DNA of 64,000 bases from Sternotherus odoratus (taxonomy: Eukaryota; Chordata; Testudines; Kinosternidae), in assembly GCA_032164245.1 (NCBI GenBank), contig JAVMKO010000004.1, positions 33,023,626-33,087,625 on the forward strand, written 5' to 3'. The notes beneath the pieces were generated by a model. The model saw nothing but the letters and a program-made list of their open reading frames with translations, was not told the DNA's origin and did not search any database. Shown piece by piece: positions 33,410 to 43,529 of this stretch (within the stretch, counting starts at the first letter, position 1; every line of letters starts with the position of its first letter). A program made the position numbers and the translations under genes.

Positions 33410-33500
33410 CAATATTCATCTCCTATCTTACAGGCGTGTTGTGAAGCTAAAATGTATCATGTTTGTAAAGTGTTTTGAGATTCTTGCAATGAAGGCATTC
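33410..33500 (-). repeat. MIR/L2-like fragment
   Basis: CTCCTATCTTACAGGCGTGT, GTTGTGAAGCTAAAATGTAT and TTTGTAAAGTGTTTTGAGAT match the reverse complement of the MIR/L2 tail (CTTACAGGGTTGTTGTGAGG..GTAAAGTGCTTTGAGA). Confidence 0.7.
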
Positions 33501-33568
33501 ATTTAAGTATTTAAGTCTAATGAATTTTTAATTACATTATTTGTGTGAGAAGCTTTGTAGAATACTAT

Positions 33569-33683
33569 GGGTCAGATTTACTGGTGTCCTCTGTTTGGTT
33601 TTGGTGATGCAAAGCAGCCAGAAGCCCTTCTTAAGGGTGTCCAACTGCTTTAGGTCACTAGAGGATACCAGTGAATATAGTCC
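33569..33683. repeat. Old palindromic (foldback) repeat
   Basis: GGTCAGATTTACTGGTGTCC TCT at 33570-33592 is inverted with few mismatches at 33660-33682 (AGAGGATACCAGTGAATATA). About 65 bp lie between the arms. Confidence 0.6.
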
Positions 33684-34375
33684 GTTTCTACGAGGTTGAT
33701 TTCATGGTCAGTGCTTATATGGAAAAGAATCAAGTAACTGCAGTGTAATTTTCAATGTAACCAGAGTATAGGCTTCTAAGGAGAAAGTCAACCTGATATT
33801 CAAATTTTAAGTTTATATTTTGAATCCCTTTTACATCATTTTTTCTTCTTCTCTCCTTGGGTGTTTAAAAAGTATTTTTCCCCGATTAAAGCCAAACAAT
33901 TATCAACTAGAACCTTGTGTTATTACTTTATTGGAGAGAGCTAATCTTCAACAGGTATAGGTAATTATGGACTATACCTAGGGGTCCACTAAGACTTTCT
34001 GCTTGACTAAATATCCCTGTAGAGAAGATAATTGCTATTGTATATTAAAGTAACAAGAGCAGTGTACAGGAATGGCCCCTTCAACAGCTTACAAAGCAGT
34101 GCTGATGATCCCTAAAAGGAGCCCCATGCAATCCCCCTTGGCTGGAAGACTAATTGCTGTGTTCTACCTATCTAAAATATTTGACACTGTGTCATAGCCA
34201 CATGAAATACGCTCCTAAGGGGATGACATGCAAACAGTCTTACTCCCTGCCTACTTTCATTTCAGTATAACAGTACACTGCAAGTGCAAAAGAAAATGCA
34301 AGTGACCCATTCTAAGGTTACATTGATACACTTGGAGCTAGAGTTGTGATTCCGCTTACTGAGCTTGCAGACTGA
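33684..34375. other. Unique DNA
   Basis: No feature recognised. Confidence 0.5.
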
Positions 34376-34379
34376 AAAC

Positions 34380-34605
34380 AGTAGTATAGTCTCAGTAGCA
34401 TGGGCCGTGGTGAGCAGAGCCACAGGTTGGCACCCCACCTCAGGGCTCCAGGTGGGTTTGTACTTGAGGTGACTAGCCCATGCTGCCACTTGCCAATGCT
34501 ACCTCACTACACTACTGCTTTTGAGCATGGTGACTCAATGAGAGCTAGTCTGGGCATGTCCATGTGAGCTTGGAGCCACACCCTACCTCCAAATGTACAT
34601 GTAGC
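34380..34605 (+). mobile_element. hAT-type MITE (same type as 56.7 kb)
   Basis: TTTGTACTTGAGGTGACTAGC, CCATGCTGCCACTTGCCAAT, CACTACACTACTGCTTTTGAG and GCTAGTCTGGGCATGTCCAT are the blocks of a turtle MITE whose consensus reads GGCTAGCCCGTGCCGCC..CTACACTGCTATTTTTAGC..GAGCTAGCGCGGGTATGTC. It is diverged. Confidence 0.6.
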
Positions 34606-35805
34606 CTAAAATAGTAATCAATAAGCTTGAGTCTCCTTTCAGGTTGATTTAAATCTGGAGTAATTTAACTGAAAGCAGCAGAGTAAAACTGGTGTAAAAA
34701 CTGGTTTAAGAGGAGAATCAACACTGGGATATTCAGTTCTTTTTTGCACCGAGAATGATTTTAAACAAACAGAGCTTGTGTTAACAGTTCTCATTCCAGC
34801 TCCTTTGGGTTATACACCCCAAAAGCTTGCCTCCCTTAGTCAATTTTAGCTCTAGGTGCTTTAAAGTTAATAGACTGATTTGAGTGAAGGGCCTATTTGA
34901 CGTCTACATTGCAAAAAAAGTGAATGTTAAATGTGCTGGTGCCAAGCTATAAACACATTTATACAATGTGATAAATCAATATTTCTGCCTTAGAGAAATT
35001 TGGCCAATTAAGTTGACTGTACAGATCACAATGATGAAACTTGTGGAACTTACTAGTGAACCAATAGTAAAGGACATGACCAAATTACTCTTTTAAATCT
35101 TAGTTCAACACCACTTAACTTGGCCAATATGCCTGAAACTTGACGTGTATGCTCTTCTGCTAGAAGAGAATATTTTTGGAAACAGTACTGGAAAGATTGA
35201 TGGGGGTCATAGCGAGGATTCATGAGAAATGATATTTTGTGTTTCATTGTTTGAAAATTCTTGTACTGTTTTTCTTTGGAAAAGCTACTCAAATATAATA
35301 TTAGGCTAGAAACATCAGAGTTGTTTTATTTGGTCAGTATGCAGTAATGATGAAGACTTTGGCCTTTAACTATTTGTGGAAAGAGGAGCTGAAGCAGTAA
35401 TCAGTGTAAGGATGTGCTTAATTTTACATTTAGTGCCAGTTACATTTAACTGGATTGCTGGATTGGGGTCAGGTTATTAAATCTGGATATTGTGAACCTA
35501 AATTTGCTTTGATGTAGATATGGTGTATGAATGAGAGAAAGAATGGTAATGAATACAGAGTAAAGATTAAAATATGCTCAAACCATTAGCAAGTATCAAC
35601 ATGCAGAGCTATTTATATGGCACCATTAATGTACAAGGTACTTTCCAGAAATAAAAGAAAAGGAGTAAAATTCTCATGGACCACACACCCTAATAACTGG
35701 GTAACTTTTATTTAGGAATCTAAATATGAATTTTGAACTTTAGCTTTTGGCACCTATGTTTGAAATTTTTGCCCCAGTGTCTCCGTTCCAATTGCTTTAC
35801 AATCT
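34606..35805. other. Unique DNA with traces of old repeats
   Basis: 34640-34720 (GGAGTAATTTAACTG, AAAACTGGTGTAAAAACTGG) resembles an old palindromic repeat. No gene was seen. Confidence 0.4.
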
Positions 35806-36473
35806 GAGGTTGTTCCAGTGCGACGACTCACCCCTGCAGCACTTCCTGCTGGGCATCTGGGAATTATGTCTTCCAGCTCAGAGCACCCTCTGCAGGCCAG
35901 TGTCTCGCTGTCCTCTGTGTCCCTCCTGGACCCTGGTGCCCTTTTCCTGGGGTGCTTCCCTCTGGCAATACCTCTACACTGTGCCTCTCGGTCTCTCCTC
36001 ACTGGGGAATCCCCACCTTGCCTCAGTCTAGGGCTACCGTTAACAGTTAACAAGCCTCCTCTCCCTGGGGACTGCAATGTAACAGCCATTCATCATAGGC
36101 AAGAGGATTTGGACCCGCTGTCTTTCCCTGCAGCCCAGTACCTTTTCAGGCCTTCCTATCAGGCCTGCAGCCTGGGAAGTTGCTAGGCTGGAGCTCCCCA
36201 GCTCCCTTGCCTATTCCCCCAGTGCTGTTCCACCTCAGGTACGCTGTCCCGCAGGCAGCCAGGCCCTGCTCTCTCCCAGTCTGAAGAGAGACTGTTTCCA
36301 GTGCCTGGCCACAACCCTCTTATAAGGGCCAGCTGGGCCCTAATTGAGTTGGCCACAGCTGTGGCTGCTATTCCAATCAGCCTAAGCTGCTTTCCCCAGC
36401 CACAGCCCTCTACTACAGGGTTGTTTTTAACCCCTTCAGGGCCGGAGCAGGGTGATCACCCTGCTATAGAGGT
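35806..36473 (-). mobile_element. Solo LTR-like element, TSD GAGGT
   Basis: The element (35811-36468, 658 bp) lies between two GAGGT copies. Read on the minus strand it begins TATAGCAGGGTGATCACCCT, continues into CGGCCCTGAAGGGGTTAA, has a TATAAG box (from 36321-36326) and ends GTCGTCGCACTGGAACA. It is the same family as 30.8 kb. The first base pair of the pattern is TA rather than TG. Frames of 94-122 codons within it are not genes. Confidence 0.8.
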
Positions 36474-37635
36474 GCAGGAGCCAAACAAAAACACAACCAC
36501 AAACAAACAGAGGTCTGTATTCATTTTTTGTTTCTTTGTTAGGGGATTTTCTCTCTTCTCCCCTCCCCATACACCTCAAAGAGTTAGACTCTACTGACAA
36601 ATGGAGAATCAGAAGAATTATGGCATCACAGCTGTTAAGCAAATAAAACATCATTAAGTGAAAACGTTGAGATGGTTTAAAATTTTATCGTGATAGATGT
36701 TAAAACCAAACAAAAAAATAAATAGATCTGTGCTAAGATTCAACACTACCACTAATCCCAGAAGGGAAAGCTAAAATGCACCTCTGAGAACTCCAACCGG
36801 TCCTCCAATACTACAACTGATATTATTGATATTGGTAAAATAAAAATGAAGCATTTTTAATAAGAAAAATAGAAAAGTTTTCTGGCCTTCTGTATAGACC
36901 TTACTTCTTAAAATAACACAAATTGGATTTTTTTCCTTTAAGGGTAAAGTTGGTTGTTGATCAAAGTATCTCACTTTCTTTTTAAATAGAGCTGTTAAGA
37001 ATGAACATTTTGATGCCTTGCACATTGATTCTTTTTCTACTTCATTGCAGCATAATACCAACACCTTTAGAAAGCGTTTTCATCTAGAGCAGATTTCGGT
37101 ATGTCTAGTATATTACTTGTCATACTTATTGGCAATTTCCTAATGCAAGTGCCTAAACTACACTGGAAAAAACATACACCCATTGCATTTTCAAAACACA
37201 GATTGTGTGGGCAAACAACCTTTTGTATGTGCAAATAACACACCCCTATTGTAGGGATCCCTCTGCGTACACAGCTACACATTTTAGATGTGAAAACATG
37301 CGTTTTCAATTCACAGTAGATTCTCACATGTTTATTGTTGACAGTAATATGTTGCCCTGCTTCTGCTCACCGATAAACCACTGGAAATTTGGAGCACCTC
37401 CAAATAAGCCAATGGAGTTGCACCAGAATAAGAGCAGAATCAGGCTCAAACAAACAAAGGTTCTTTCACAAATCCCTGCAAACATGATGTTTCACTGTCT
37501 GTTGTTGTTTCAGTAATACCTGGGGCCCACAATTTTGGTGGAGGCCTTTATGTGCTAGAGACACCAGGCAAACACAGAGTAAGAGTTTCTGCTCTGATGA
37601 TCAGGTTAAAATATGGACAAGAAAGGAAGTATTGT
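36474..37635. other. Unique DNA
   Basis: Nothing clear. 37390-37450 (CAATGGAGTTGCACCAGAAT) resembles an old palindromic repeat. Confidence 0.4.
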
Positions 37636-37639
37636 TTTC

Positions 37640-37745
37640 ATTTTGAAGATGGGAACTGATGCACAGAAAGATTAAATGCATCTCACAGGAAGTCTGTGGT
37701 AGAGCTAGAAATGGAGGCCTGCTCTCCCAGTCTAGTGCCTTAATT
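37640..37745 (+). repeat. MIR-like retroposon fragment
   Basis: TTTTGAAGATGGGAACTGAT GCACAGAAAG, then CACAGGAAGTCTGTGGTAGA GC, the MIR-like sense order also seen at 0.15 kb. Confidence 0.7.
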
Positions 37746-37865
37746 GAAAGCTTCATCAGTGTTTTAAATACTTTCCCATGATTGTAGTCTCAGGGTCAGT
37801 TTTTCTGTATGTAAGTGGACAGGAACAGCTGAAATTATCAGGTATTTTTCACTGGTACCTTTTTT

Positions 37866-37975
37866 TAGGTCCAATTCTGCAACTCTTGCATTCATGGGTA
37901 GTCAAATTGCAATCACTGAACTATTCTCATGACTACTCACATGAGTAAGAGCTGTGTGCTCTGACCCTAATTATT
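37866..37975. repeat. Old CAATGGGA-type repeat fragment
   Basis: GGTCCAATTCTGCAACTCTT..GACTACTCACATGAGTAAGA is a decayed copy of an abundant reptile foldback repeat (TCCTGCAA..ACTCATGTGAGTAGTCCCATTG). A related piece is at 62.62-62.71 kb. Confidence 0.4.
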
Positions 37976-38560
37976 ATTATTATTATAAATTTCACTTCAC
38001 TGACTATTTGGCAACTGAAATAAATTTCAGTTTTGTGTCGTCATGGCCTTTCATGCAGTCAGTTTCCTTAATTACAGTTTCTTCCCCATTCATTGGAGTG
38101 TTATGGAAAATATAAAGCAAAGTAATGAAAAAAAAATCACCAGAGATGATGTTATGGAGAATCAGCTGAGTTCTGGTGTGCTAAACGTGTGAAAATCATT
38201 CATATTTTATGTTTATATAAAACATGTCATTGGCTATTAAATTTTAAGCTAACATTGCTGGAAAGGTGCTGAATTCATACAATCACTTGTATAGTTGTAG
38301 ATCGACATCTGGCAAACCTGTTGTATAAAAACTCTTTAAAATGCATTAAAATGTGAACAAAAATGTAGTCTTTTATAAGGAGAGGGGGAAAACTGTATAT
38401 TTTTAAAGGGGGAGAGATAAGACTTTTAGAGAACTAGCTGGGGGGATTTTAAGTGTTTTTTTCAAAGTCCTTTTCAAAATCAGGTAAAATGAAAGCATTC
38501 TTTTTGGTCTTAGACTTATGTGAGATGGCCTGTGCATAGTTCATGCATCTGGCACAAGGA
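37976..38560. other. Unique AT-rich DNA
   Basis: Contains a short (TTA)n at 37972-37984. Nothing else recognised. Confidence 0.5.
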
Positions 38561-38564
38561 ACCA

Positions 38565-38715
38565 GATTTTCAAAGGTACCTAAAGGTACAGAAAGGTGCC
38601 TAGTAGGATTTTGAAATCAGTGGGACCTAAGCGTCCACTGAGGTGCTTTTGAAAATCCTATTAGGCAACTGTTCACCTCTGTAGGTACCTAAATATCTTT
38701 GATAATCTGGTCCAA
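38565..38715. repeat. Foldback MITE
   Basis: CCAGATTTTCAAAGGTACCT at the left is inverted at the right (TAGGTACCTAAATATCTTTG..ATCTGG). Inner arms AGTAGGATTTTGAAAT and CTTTTGAAAATCCTATTAGG also pair. The element is nearly a complete hairpin with no coding potential. Confidence 0.7.
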
Positions 38716-38827
38716 AGTCCCTAGAAAACATAAGTAAAGTTTTTATGTTGTCAGATATAAAATAAGTTGAACAATACCACAAGACAGAGTGGTGTACTTT
38801 TCGTGGCCTTAATTCATGCTGACAGGG

Positions 38828-38948
38828 TGTAGGGGGGTGATTACCCTGCTCTGGCCCTGAAGGCTGGGGAAGGAACCAATCAGGTCACATCTGGCCCTAT
38901 AAAAGGGCCGTCTGTCAGGAGAAGGAGTCATCTCTCTCTAGCTATAGA
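38828..38948 (+). mobile_element. LTR fragment, same family as 30.8 kb
   Basis: TGTAGGGGGGTGATTACCCT..GGCCCTGAAGG then CCTATAAAAGGGCCG with a TATA box at 38898-38905. It is cut off where the SINE palindrome begins; no TSD. Confidence 0.7.
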
Positions 38949-38995
38949 CTTAGAGACTGCAGTCTCTAAGGTGCCACAATATTCCTCAATCCCAT
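38949..38995 (+). mobile_element. SINE fragment with perfect 22-bp palindrome
   Basis: 38949-38970 is an exact palindrome centred on CTGCAG (arms CTTAGAGACTG and CAGTCTCTAAG). It continues as GTGCCACAATATTCCTC, the SINE motif of 6.36 kb. It looks like an inverted SINE junction of the same kind as at 6.3 kb, fused to the LTR fragment. Confidence 0.65.
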
Positions 38996-40330
38996 GTGAG
39001 TATAAGGTTAGGATCCCACACACTCATCTCTTAAAAAGGGGAAGGCCACTGCATCATGGGCATAAAGCCAATTTATAGGAGAAGATAATTAAAAAAAAAA
39101 TCTTAGGAGAGCCAAAAAAATCTCTCAAAGATTTTATAAAATTAAACTTATGCAATATAATTGTAGACTGAAAAGAGCAAATAGCTTCACCTTTGAAAAT
39201 GGGAGCACCGGGTTGCCATATCTCCATCCCATTTCTGCTGTCTGTGACACAGTGGAGATGGTGCAGCTAGGGGCTTCCCTTTCAGTGAGGAATCCACAGG
39301 TGACACAAATCAGGATAGCTAGCTCCTTAGTACTGCTCCTGGGCCCCCTGTATTGTAGGCTTCCCAGGGGCAGGAAAGGACATGGCTGGAATGCACTACA
39401 CTCCAGAGATCTTGGGCTGAAGAAAGAGTCTTGAAGGGAGAATTCCATAGTACAAGCTAGAGCAGCCCTGAAAGTGCTCTAATTTAAGCTGAGGAATGAA
39501 CTGACCCATAACTGTGCCTCAGAATCAGAGGTGGGTGGAAACGGGGCAGAACGCCAGCTATGCCTCCCTATCCCTTCTCATGTGCATTAAGTGTAACTTT
39601 TAAGTTCATTATCCCATAAAGGTGGTGGGTTTGATTTTTAGAAGTTTTCTTGTTTCGAAGGGCTAGCTAAATCTTTACATCTAGATATCAATCTCGCTCG
39701 TAACCTCTCCTTAACCTCCACGCTGAAAATGACGGCTTTATTTTAAACATTATAGCATCCCTTGGGAGGAAAAAAGATGTGCTAACAGCTTATTCTTACA
39801 CATTTACTCATTATGTTTGACCTTTTGGACTTTGTAATCATGAACTTCCTTTATTAGCGGGACAGAGTGACATTTTAACATTTCCTTATTCTGTCCACTA
39901 AAGTTTCTTCTTTGTGATGTTCATTCTGCTGGTGAACATAAGGTCTATAAAAAAAGCATTCTATTTTGCAATCCTAAGGCAGCATCAAAGTTTGTATCAA
40001 AATGAAACTTGAAAAGTACATACTAAGCTAATTCATGTCATTTAAGATAATTGAAGTATCCACTAGATATAGTGGAATATCAAAATGTCTTTAACAATTT
40101 TCTTCCCCTGCCCTCCCTCCCACAACATTAAAGAGATTTAATGGGGAGAAAAAATAAAGTCAAATTGTAGGTTTGTCTATCTTGACACTAGCTCTTTAAA
40201 GGGAGATTTTCAAAGGCATAAATGGGAACACTGAATGTTACCTGCTCGTTGTGTCTTAAAAATTCTTCCCCTTAAATCTGGTGCCCAAGGAACATCACAC
40301 TGCCTTGGTCCTGTGACATGTCATCTAGGT
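38996..40330. other. Unique DNA
   Basis: No gene recognised. 39150-39600 is somewhat GC-richer and carries overlapping frames on both strands (94 and 104 codons) with no domain; it may be an unrecognised old repeat. Confidence 0.4.
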
Positions 40331-40335
40331 TGAGT

Positions 40336-40460
40336 CTCTTAACTTCTCCATTCCTCATTTCCCCCATCTATATAACAAGGATAACAACATATACATCCTT
40401 CTGTAAAGTGCTTTGAGATCCATGAATGAAAAGTGTCATTCCAGAGCAAGGTATTATTAT
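40336..40460 (-). repeat. MIR/L2-like fragment
   Basis: CTCTTAACTTCTCCATTCCT CATTTCCCCCATCTATATAA, AAGTGCTTTGAGATCCATGA and GTATTATTATT follow the reverse complement of the MIR/L2 tail. Confidence 0.75.
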
Positions 40461-40740
40461 TGCGGTTATATTAACTTTCCCTGCCCTATCTACTCTTGGT
40501 GCAGAACTATGGCATATGAGAAAGACAAAAATATCTTCATTACCAAGAGTTAGCCTGACCGTCTGCCTGCTCTCCACAGATACTGAAGACAGGCCAGGAT
40601 CAGCACTTTGTAAATCCTTCAATAGCTGTAATGACACAAACTCATCTTGGTAGTGTTGTGACTGAATACAGAATACAGTACAAGATTTGCAGCTTAGGTT
40701 TCATTTATAAAAATAAGAAAAGACTTGGTGCCTACATATT

Positions 40741-40788
40741 ACCTTGGGATTGATCAGCAGTAAAACCTTGGGATTGATCAGCAGTAAA
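40741..40788 (+). repeat. Perfect 24-bp tandem duplication
   Basis: ACCTTGGGATTGATCAGCAG TAAA occurs twice in a row, at 40741-40764 and 40765-40788, without a mismatch. Confidence 0.95.
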
Positions 40789-40939
40789 ATAATATTTTAT
40801 TTATATTTGATGGCGAGTGAAGAAAGAGTTCAGACAAAGTGGCCTCCAAAAATAAATAAAATGTAGACAGTCTACTGAAGACTTCTTGCAATAGGTTCCC
40901 TGCCTGTGCTAGATTAGATTGTGGAGAGCCACAATCTAA

Positions 40940-41110
40940 ACCAGGGCTGGCCCAAGGTGCTTGTCACTCAAGGTAAAAAATATTTTCAGTGCCTGCCCAT
41001 TTACCTACCCACAAATTTCCATGGTCACTCCTCCATTTAGTGTTTTTGGAATCCCTAATAGTGGCACCTAAGGTGACCCTTGGTAACTTATCCCTCAGAC
41101 ATGCCTGATC
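40940..41110. mobile_element. Candidate hAT-type fragment
   Basis: ACCAGGGCTGGCCCAAGGTG resembles the CAGGGCTGGC end of hAT MITEs elsewhere in the window, but no matching right end or TSD was found. Confidence 0.3.
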
Positions 41111-41280
41111 TAGACTCTCCTGTACCATATCAAATATTTACATTTCAGTACCTCCTTACAGCACATTGGTAAGTAAAATGTGTATCTAAATATATAGGGC
41201 CAGACTTGTGCACGTTTGTCCCCAAGTTGATTACTCATATGAGTAAGTGCTCACCAAGGTGGGCAAGGACTGCACCAACT

Positions 41281-42532
41281 AAGTAGTAAGACACCTAGGG
41301 AAGAGGATCGGCTACCCCTGGAGTTGGTGCGAGGAGCGCCGGGAGCTGGGAATACTAGTGCCGCGCATAAAGACCCCGGACCACACCATCGTCACCCCGA
41401 CTGCAAGAACGGTGCTGGAAAGGACTCTGAAAGACACCATCCACTTCTACTATGCAGAGAACCTGAAGTGGAAGCCAGACCAGGGCAAGGTGTTTGAGGT
41501 ATCCAGCGAGTGGGACGCCAGCAACCACTTCCTCCACGGGGGAAGCTTCACCAGGTTCGCCGACTGGCAGTTCATCCACCGGGCCCGACGCAACTGCGTT
41601 CCCCTCAATGGAGCCATCCGCCATTCAAATCGGAACAAGCACTGCAGGAAGTGTGGTTATGCCAACGAGACCTTGCCCCACGTCCTGTGTGGATGCAAGC
41701 TGTACTCCGGAGCCTGGCAGCACCGCCACAACGCCATCCAGAACCGGCTGGTGAAAGACATCCCACCGTCCCTGGGGAAGATCTCTGTCAACTCCACCAT
41801 CCCCGGGACAGACCGCTGGCTGCGACCCGACATCATAGTGACCAACGCAGAGACGAAGCAGGTCCTCATAGTGGATGTCACGGTGCCATTCGAAAACTGG
41901 ACACCGGCCTTCCACGAGGCCTGAGCACAGAAGGCGCTGAAGTACACCCCGCTGGTTGACACCCTGAGAGCGCAGGGCTATGAGGTGCAGCTCCACGCCC
42001 TGATTGTAGGAGCCCTGGGTGCATGGGACCCCTGCAACAAGCCGGTACTGACAGCGTGCGGCGTTGGTCGGTGCTGCGCCCGGCTAATGAGACAGCTCAT
42101 GGTGTCCGATACCATCAGGTGTTCCAGAGACATATACACGGAACACATCACGGGACATCGCCAGTACCAGGTCGAGTAGCCGAGACTGCTGACCAGGGAA
42201 ACAACCTCCCGCCCCCTTCCATGACAAACAGAGGGACACACCCCACCCATGTACTTATTGCCTGCACCAACACTGACCTGGACTCTTGCCACACCCCATG
42301 GGTGGAGTACCCGAACACACTTATACACTGATGCTTTAAAAAACTCCCACACCCCAATCTGGATCTATGCTGGATATGTGATATGCATGTGCCTTGTAAA
42401 CCCTGTATCTGTTACCTACAATTGCCCATAACCCCAGCCTGACTCCAGATGTCCAGTACCTTACCTATCAATCTGTGTATGTTTTCATGTTTAACATTAG
42501 CTTTAATAAAAATTTTAACAAGAAAAGTAATA
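41281..42532 (+). mobile_element. 5'-truncated RLE-class non-LTR retrotransposon
   Basis: A GC-rich island that holds the C-terminal coding region (41286-42179), then a 3' UTR of about 350 bp ending CTTTAATAAAAATTTTAACAAG. Possible 8-bp TSDs AAGTAGTA (41281-41288) and AAGTAATA (42525-42532) differ at one base. Encoding a CCHC finger plus restriction-like endonuclease at the C-terminus is the signature of R2, NeSL, CRE, R4, Hero and Utopia elements rather than CR1 or L2. The flanks are ordinary AT-rich DNA, not 28S rDNA. Confidence 0.8.
41286..42179 (+). pseudogene. Retrotransposon C-terminal CCHC and endonuclease region
   Basis: The frame is open from a stop at 41280-41282, through the probable truncation point, to TGA at 41922-41924. 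It then stays open in the same frame to TAG at 42177-42179. There is no ATG at the start: the reading frame enters from lost upstream sequence (thumb and linker after the reverse transcriptase). A C-x2-C-x8-H-x4-C finger (from 41643, CRKC..HVLCGC) is followed by RHNAIQ. Then come RPD (about 41823-41831) and VDVTVPFE (about 41871-41894), which fit the catalytic aspartates of the PD-(D/E)XK-like endonuclease of R2-type elements. In this family the endonuclease nicks the target for target-primed reverse transcription. The in-frame TGA follows HEA and could come from CGA by CpG decay. Truncation plus the stop make the copy inactive. The clade (R2, NeSL or Utopia) is not decided by eye. Confidence 0.8.
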
Positions 42533-43525
42533 ATTTCTTGTTAAAAGACTAAATAACTCCAGCCACTTCTGCCCATTGACATTAGTTTGACTGCATGGAT
42601 ATAACAAAGAGCAAAATTTGCTCTCCAGATGAGACTCCAGGTGGTCCCAATTACTTCAATGGCATGGTCCTGATTTACTTCAGCTGAGGATCTGCCCTTG
42701 TACCTACACTATTTATGCTACGTGGGGCCTGAGAGGTATGAAGTACTCTGGAAGCAGCCAGTGGGGAAAATGGCGCATCTTATTGTATATCAGTGCACTG
42801 TTAAGCATATCACCACTGCATAGGTGTTGTTTATCATATTGAGCGGTCTCAGCTTTTCCTGATGGACGCTCCTTAGCTTTTTCTCTACCGAGTCAGTTCC
42901 TGGATTCTCACCTCAATTAAGTCTATCAGCCCTTCACTTTTTGGACTTGCAGTCTCTTGGCTGTTTTCTTGGAAGCAGCTTGGTACAGAGTTATTCCTTT
43001 GTTATCCCAGACCTTTCTGCCTCCTTTTCTGTCACTGTACTCTTCTCTTTAAAGCAGGCCTTGTGTTCTCTGTTGGTTGCAGTGGTGGATGCCTGCCTCC
43101 ATATGTGGCAGCTCTGGTGGCTGCGTGCAGTTGTGATCAAGCGTTTTGCTTGTAAACACAAAAGATACTCTTCCCCAATGCCCTATGTTCAGTGTTGGGT
43201 TTGTAGACCCCACTACAGGCACCATTTTCATAGGCACTATACAAACATATAGTAAACAATATCCCCTGCCTGGAACAGCTTACAATCTAAATAGGCAAAC
43301 CAAAATATGTGCATGAAACAAACAAGTGAGTGGATGGATTTGAGGCAACAAAATAATAGGATTGATTACAAATTCCACACATAGGAGTAGTAATTACGAC
43401 TCTCCACCAGTATCTACCTATCTAAATATAAAACTGCACCGCTGGTGTTGTAGCAAAACCTCCTCATCTCGGGAGAGATCCTGTTTTCTCAGTGCAGGGG
43501 ATCTGAAGAGAACAACTGATTTTCA
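42533..43525. other. DNA with faint old-repeat traces
   Basis: 42600-42710 (GGTCCCAATTACTTCAATGG..TTCAGCTGAGGATCTG) looks like an old foldback repeat. 43230-43310 (GCACTATACAAACATA..GAACAGCTTACAATCTAAAT) is a MIR-like retroposon piece. 42720-43220 is not recognised; a 103-codon frame there has no domain. Confidence 0.4.
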
Positions 43526-43529
43526 ACAA

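Noticed and set aside
35747..36186. Frames of 94-122 codons near 36 kb
   Set aside because: They fall in a solo LTR with a 5-bp TSD, overlap on both strands, and have no domain.
41510..41996. 149-, 123- and 101-codon frames overlapping the retrotransposon
   Set aside because: They are shadow frames of the real endonuclease frame, kept open by its high GC content.
41281..42532. Canonical R2 insertion in 28S rDNA
   Set aside because: The flanks are AT-rich single-copy-like DNA and lack the conserved 28S target sequence, so it is a dispersed copy or another clade.
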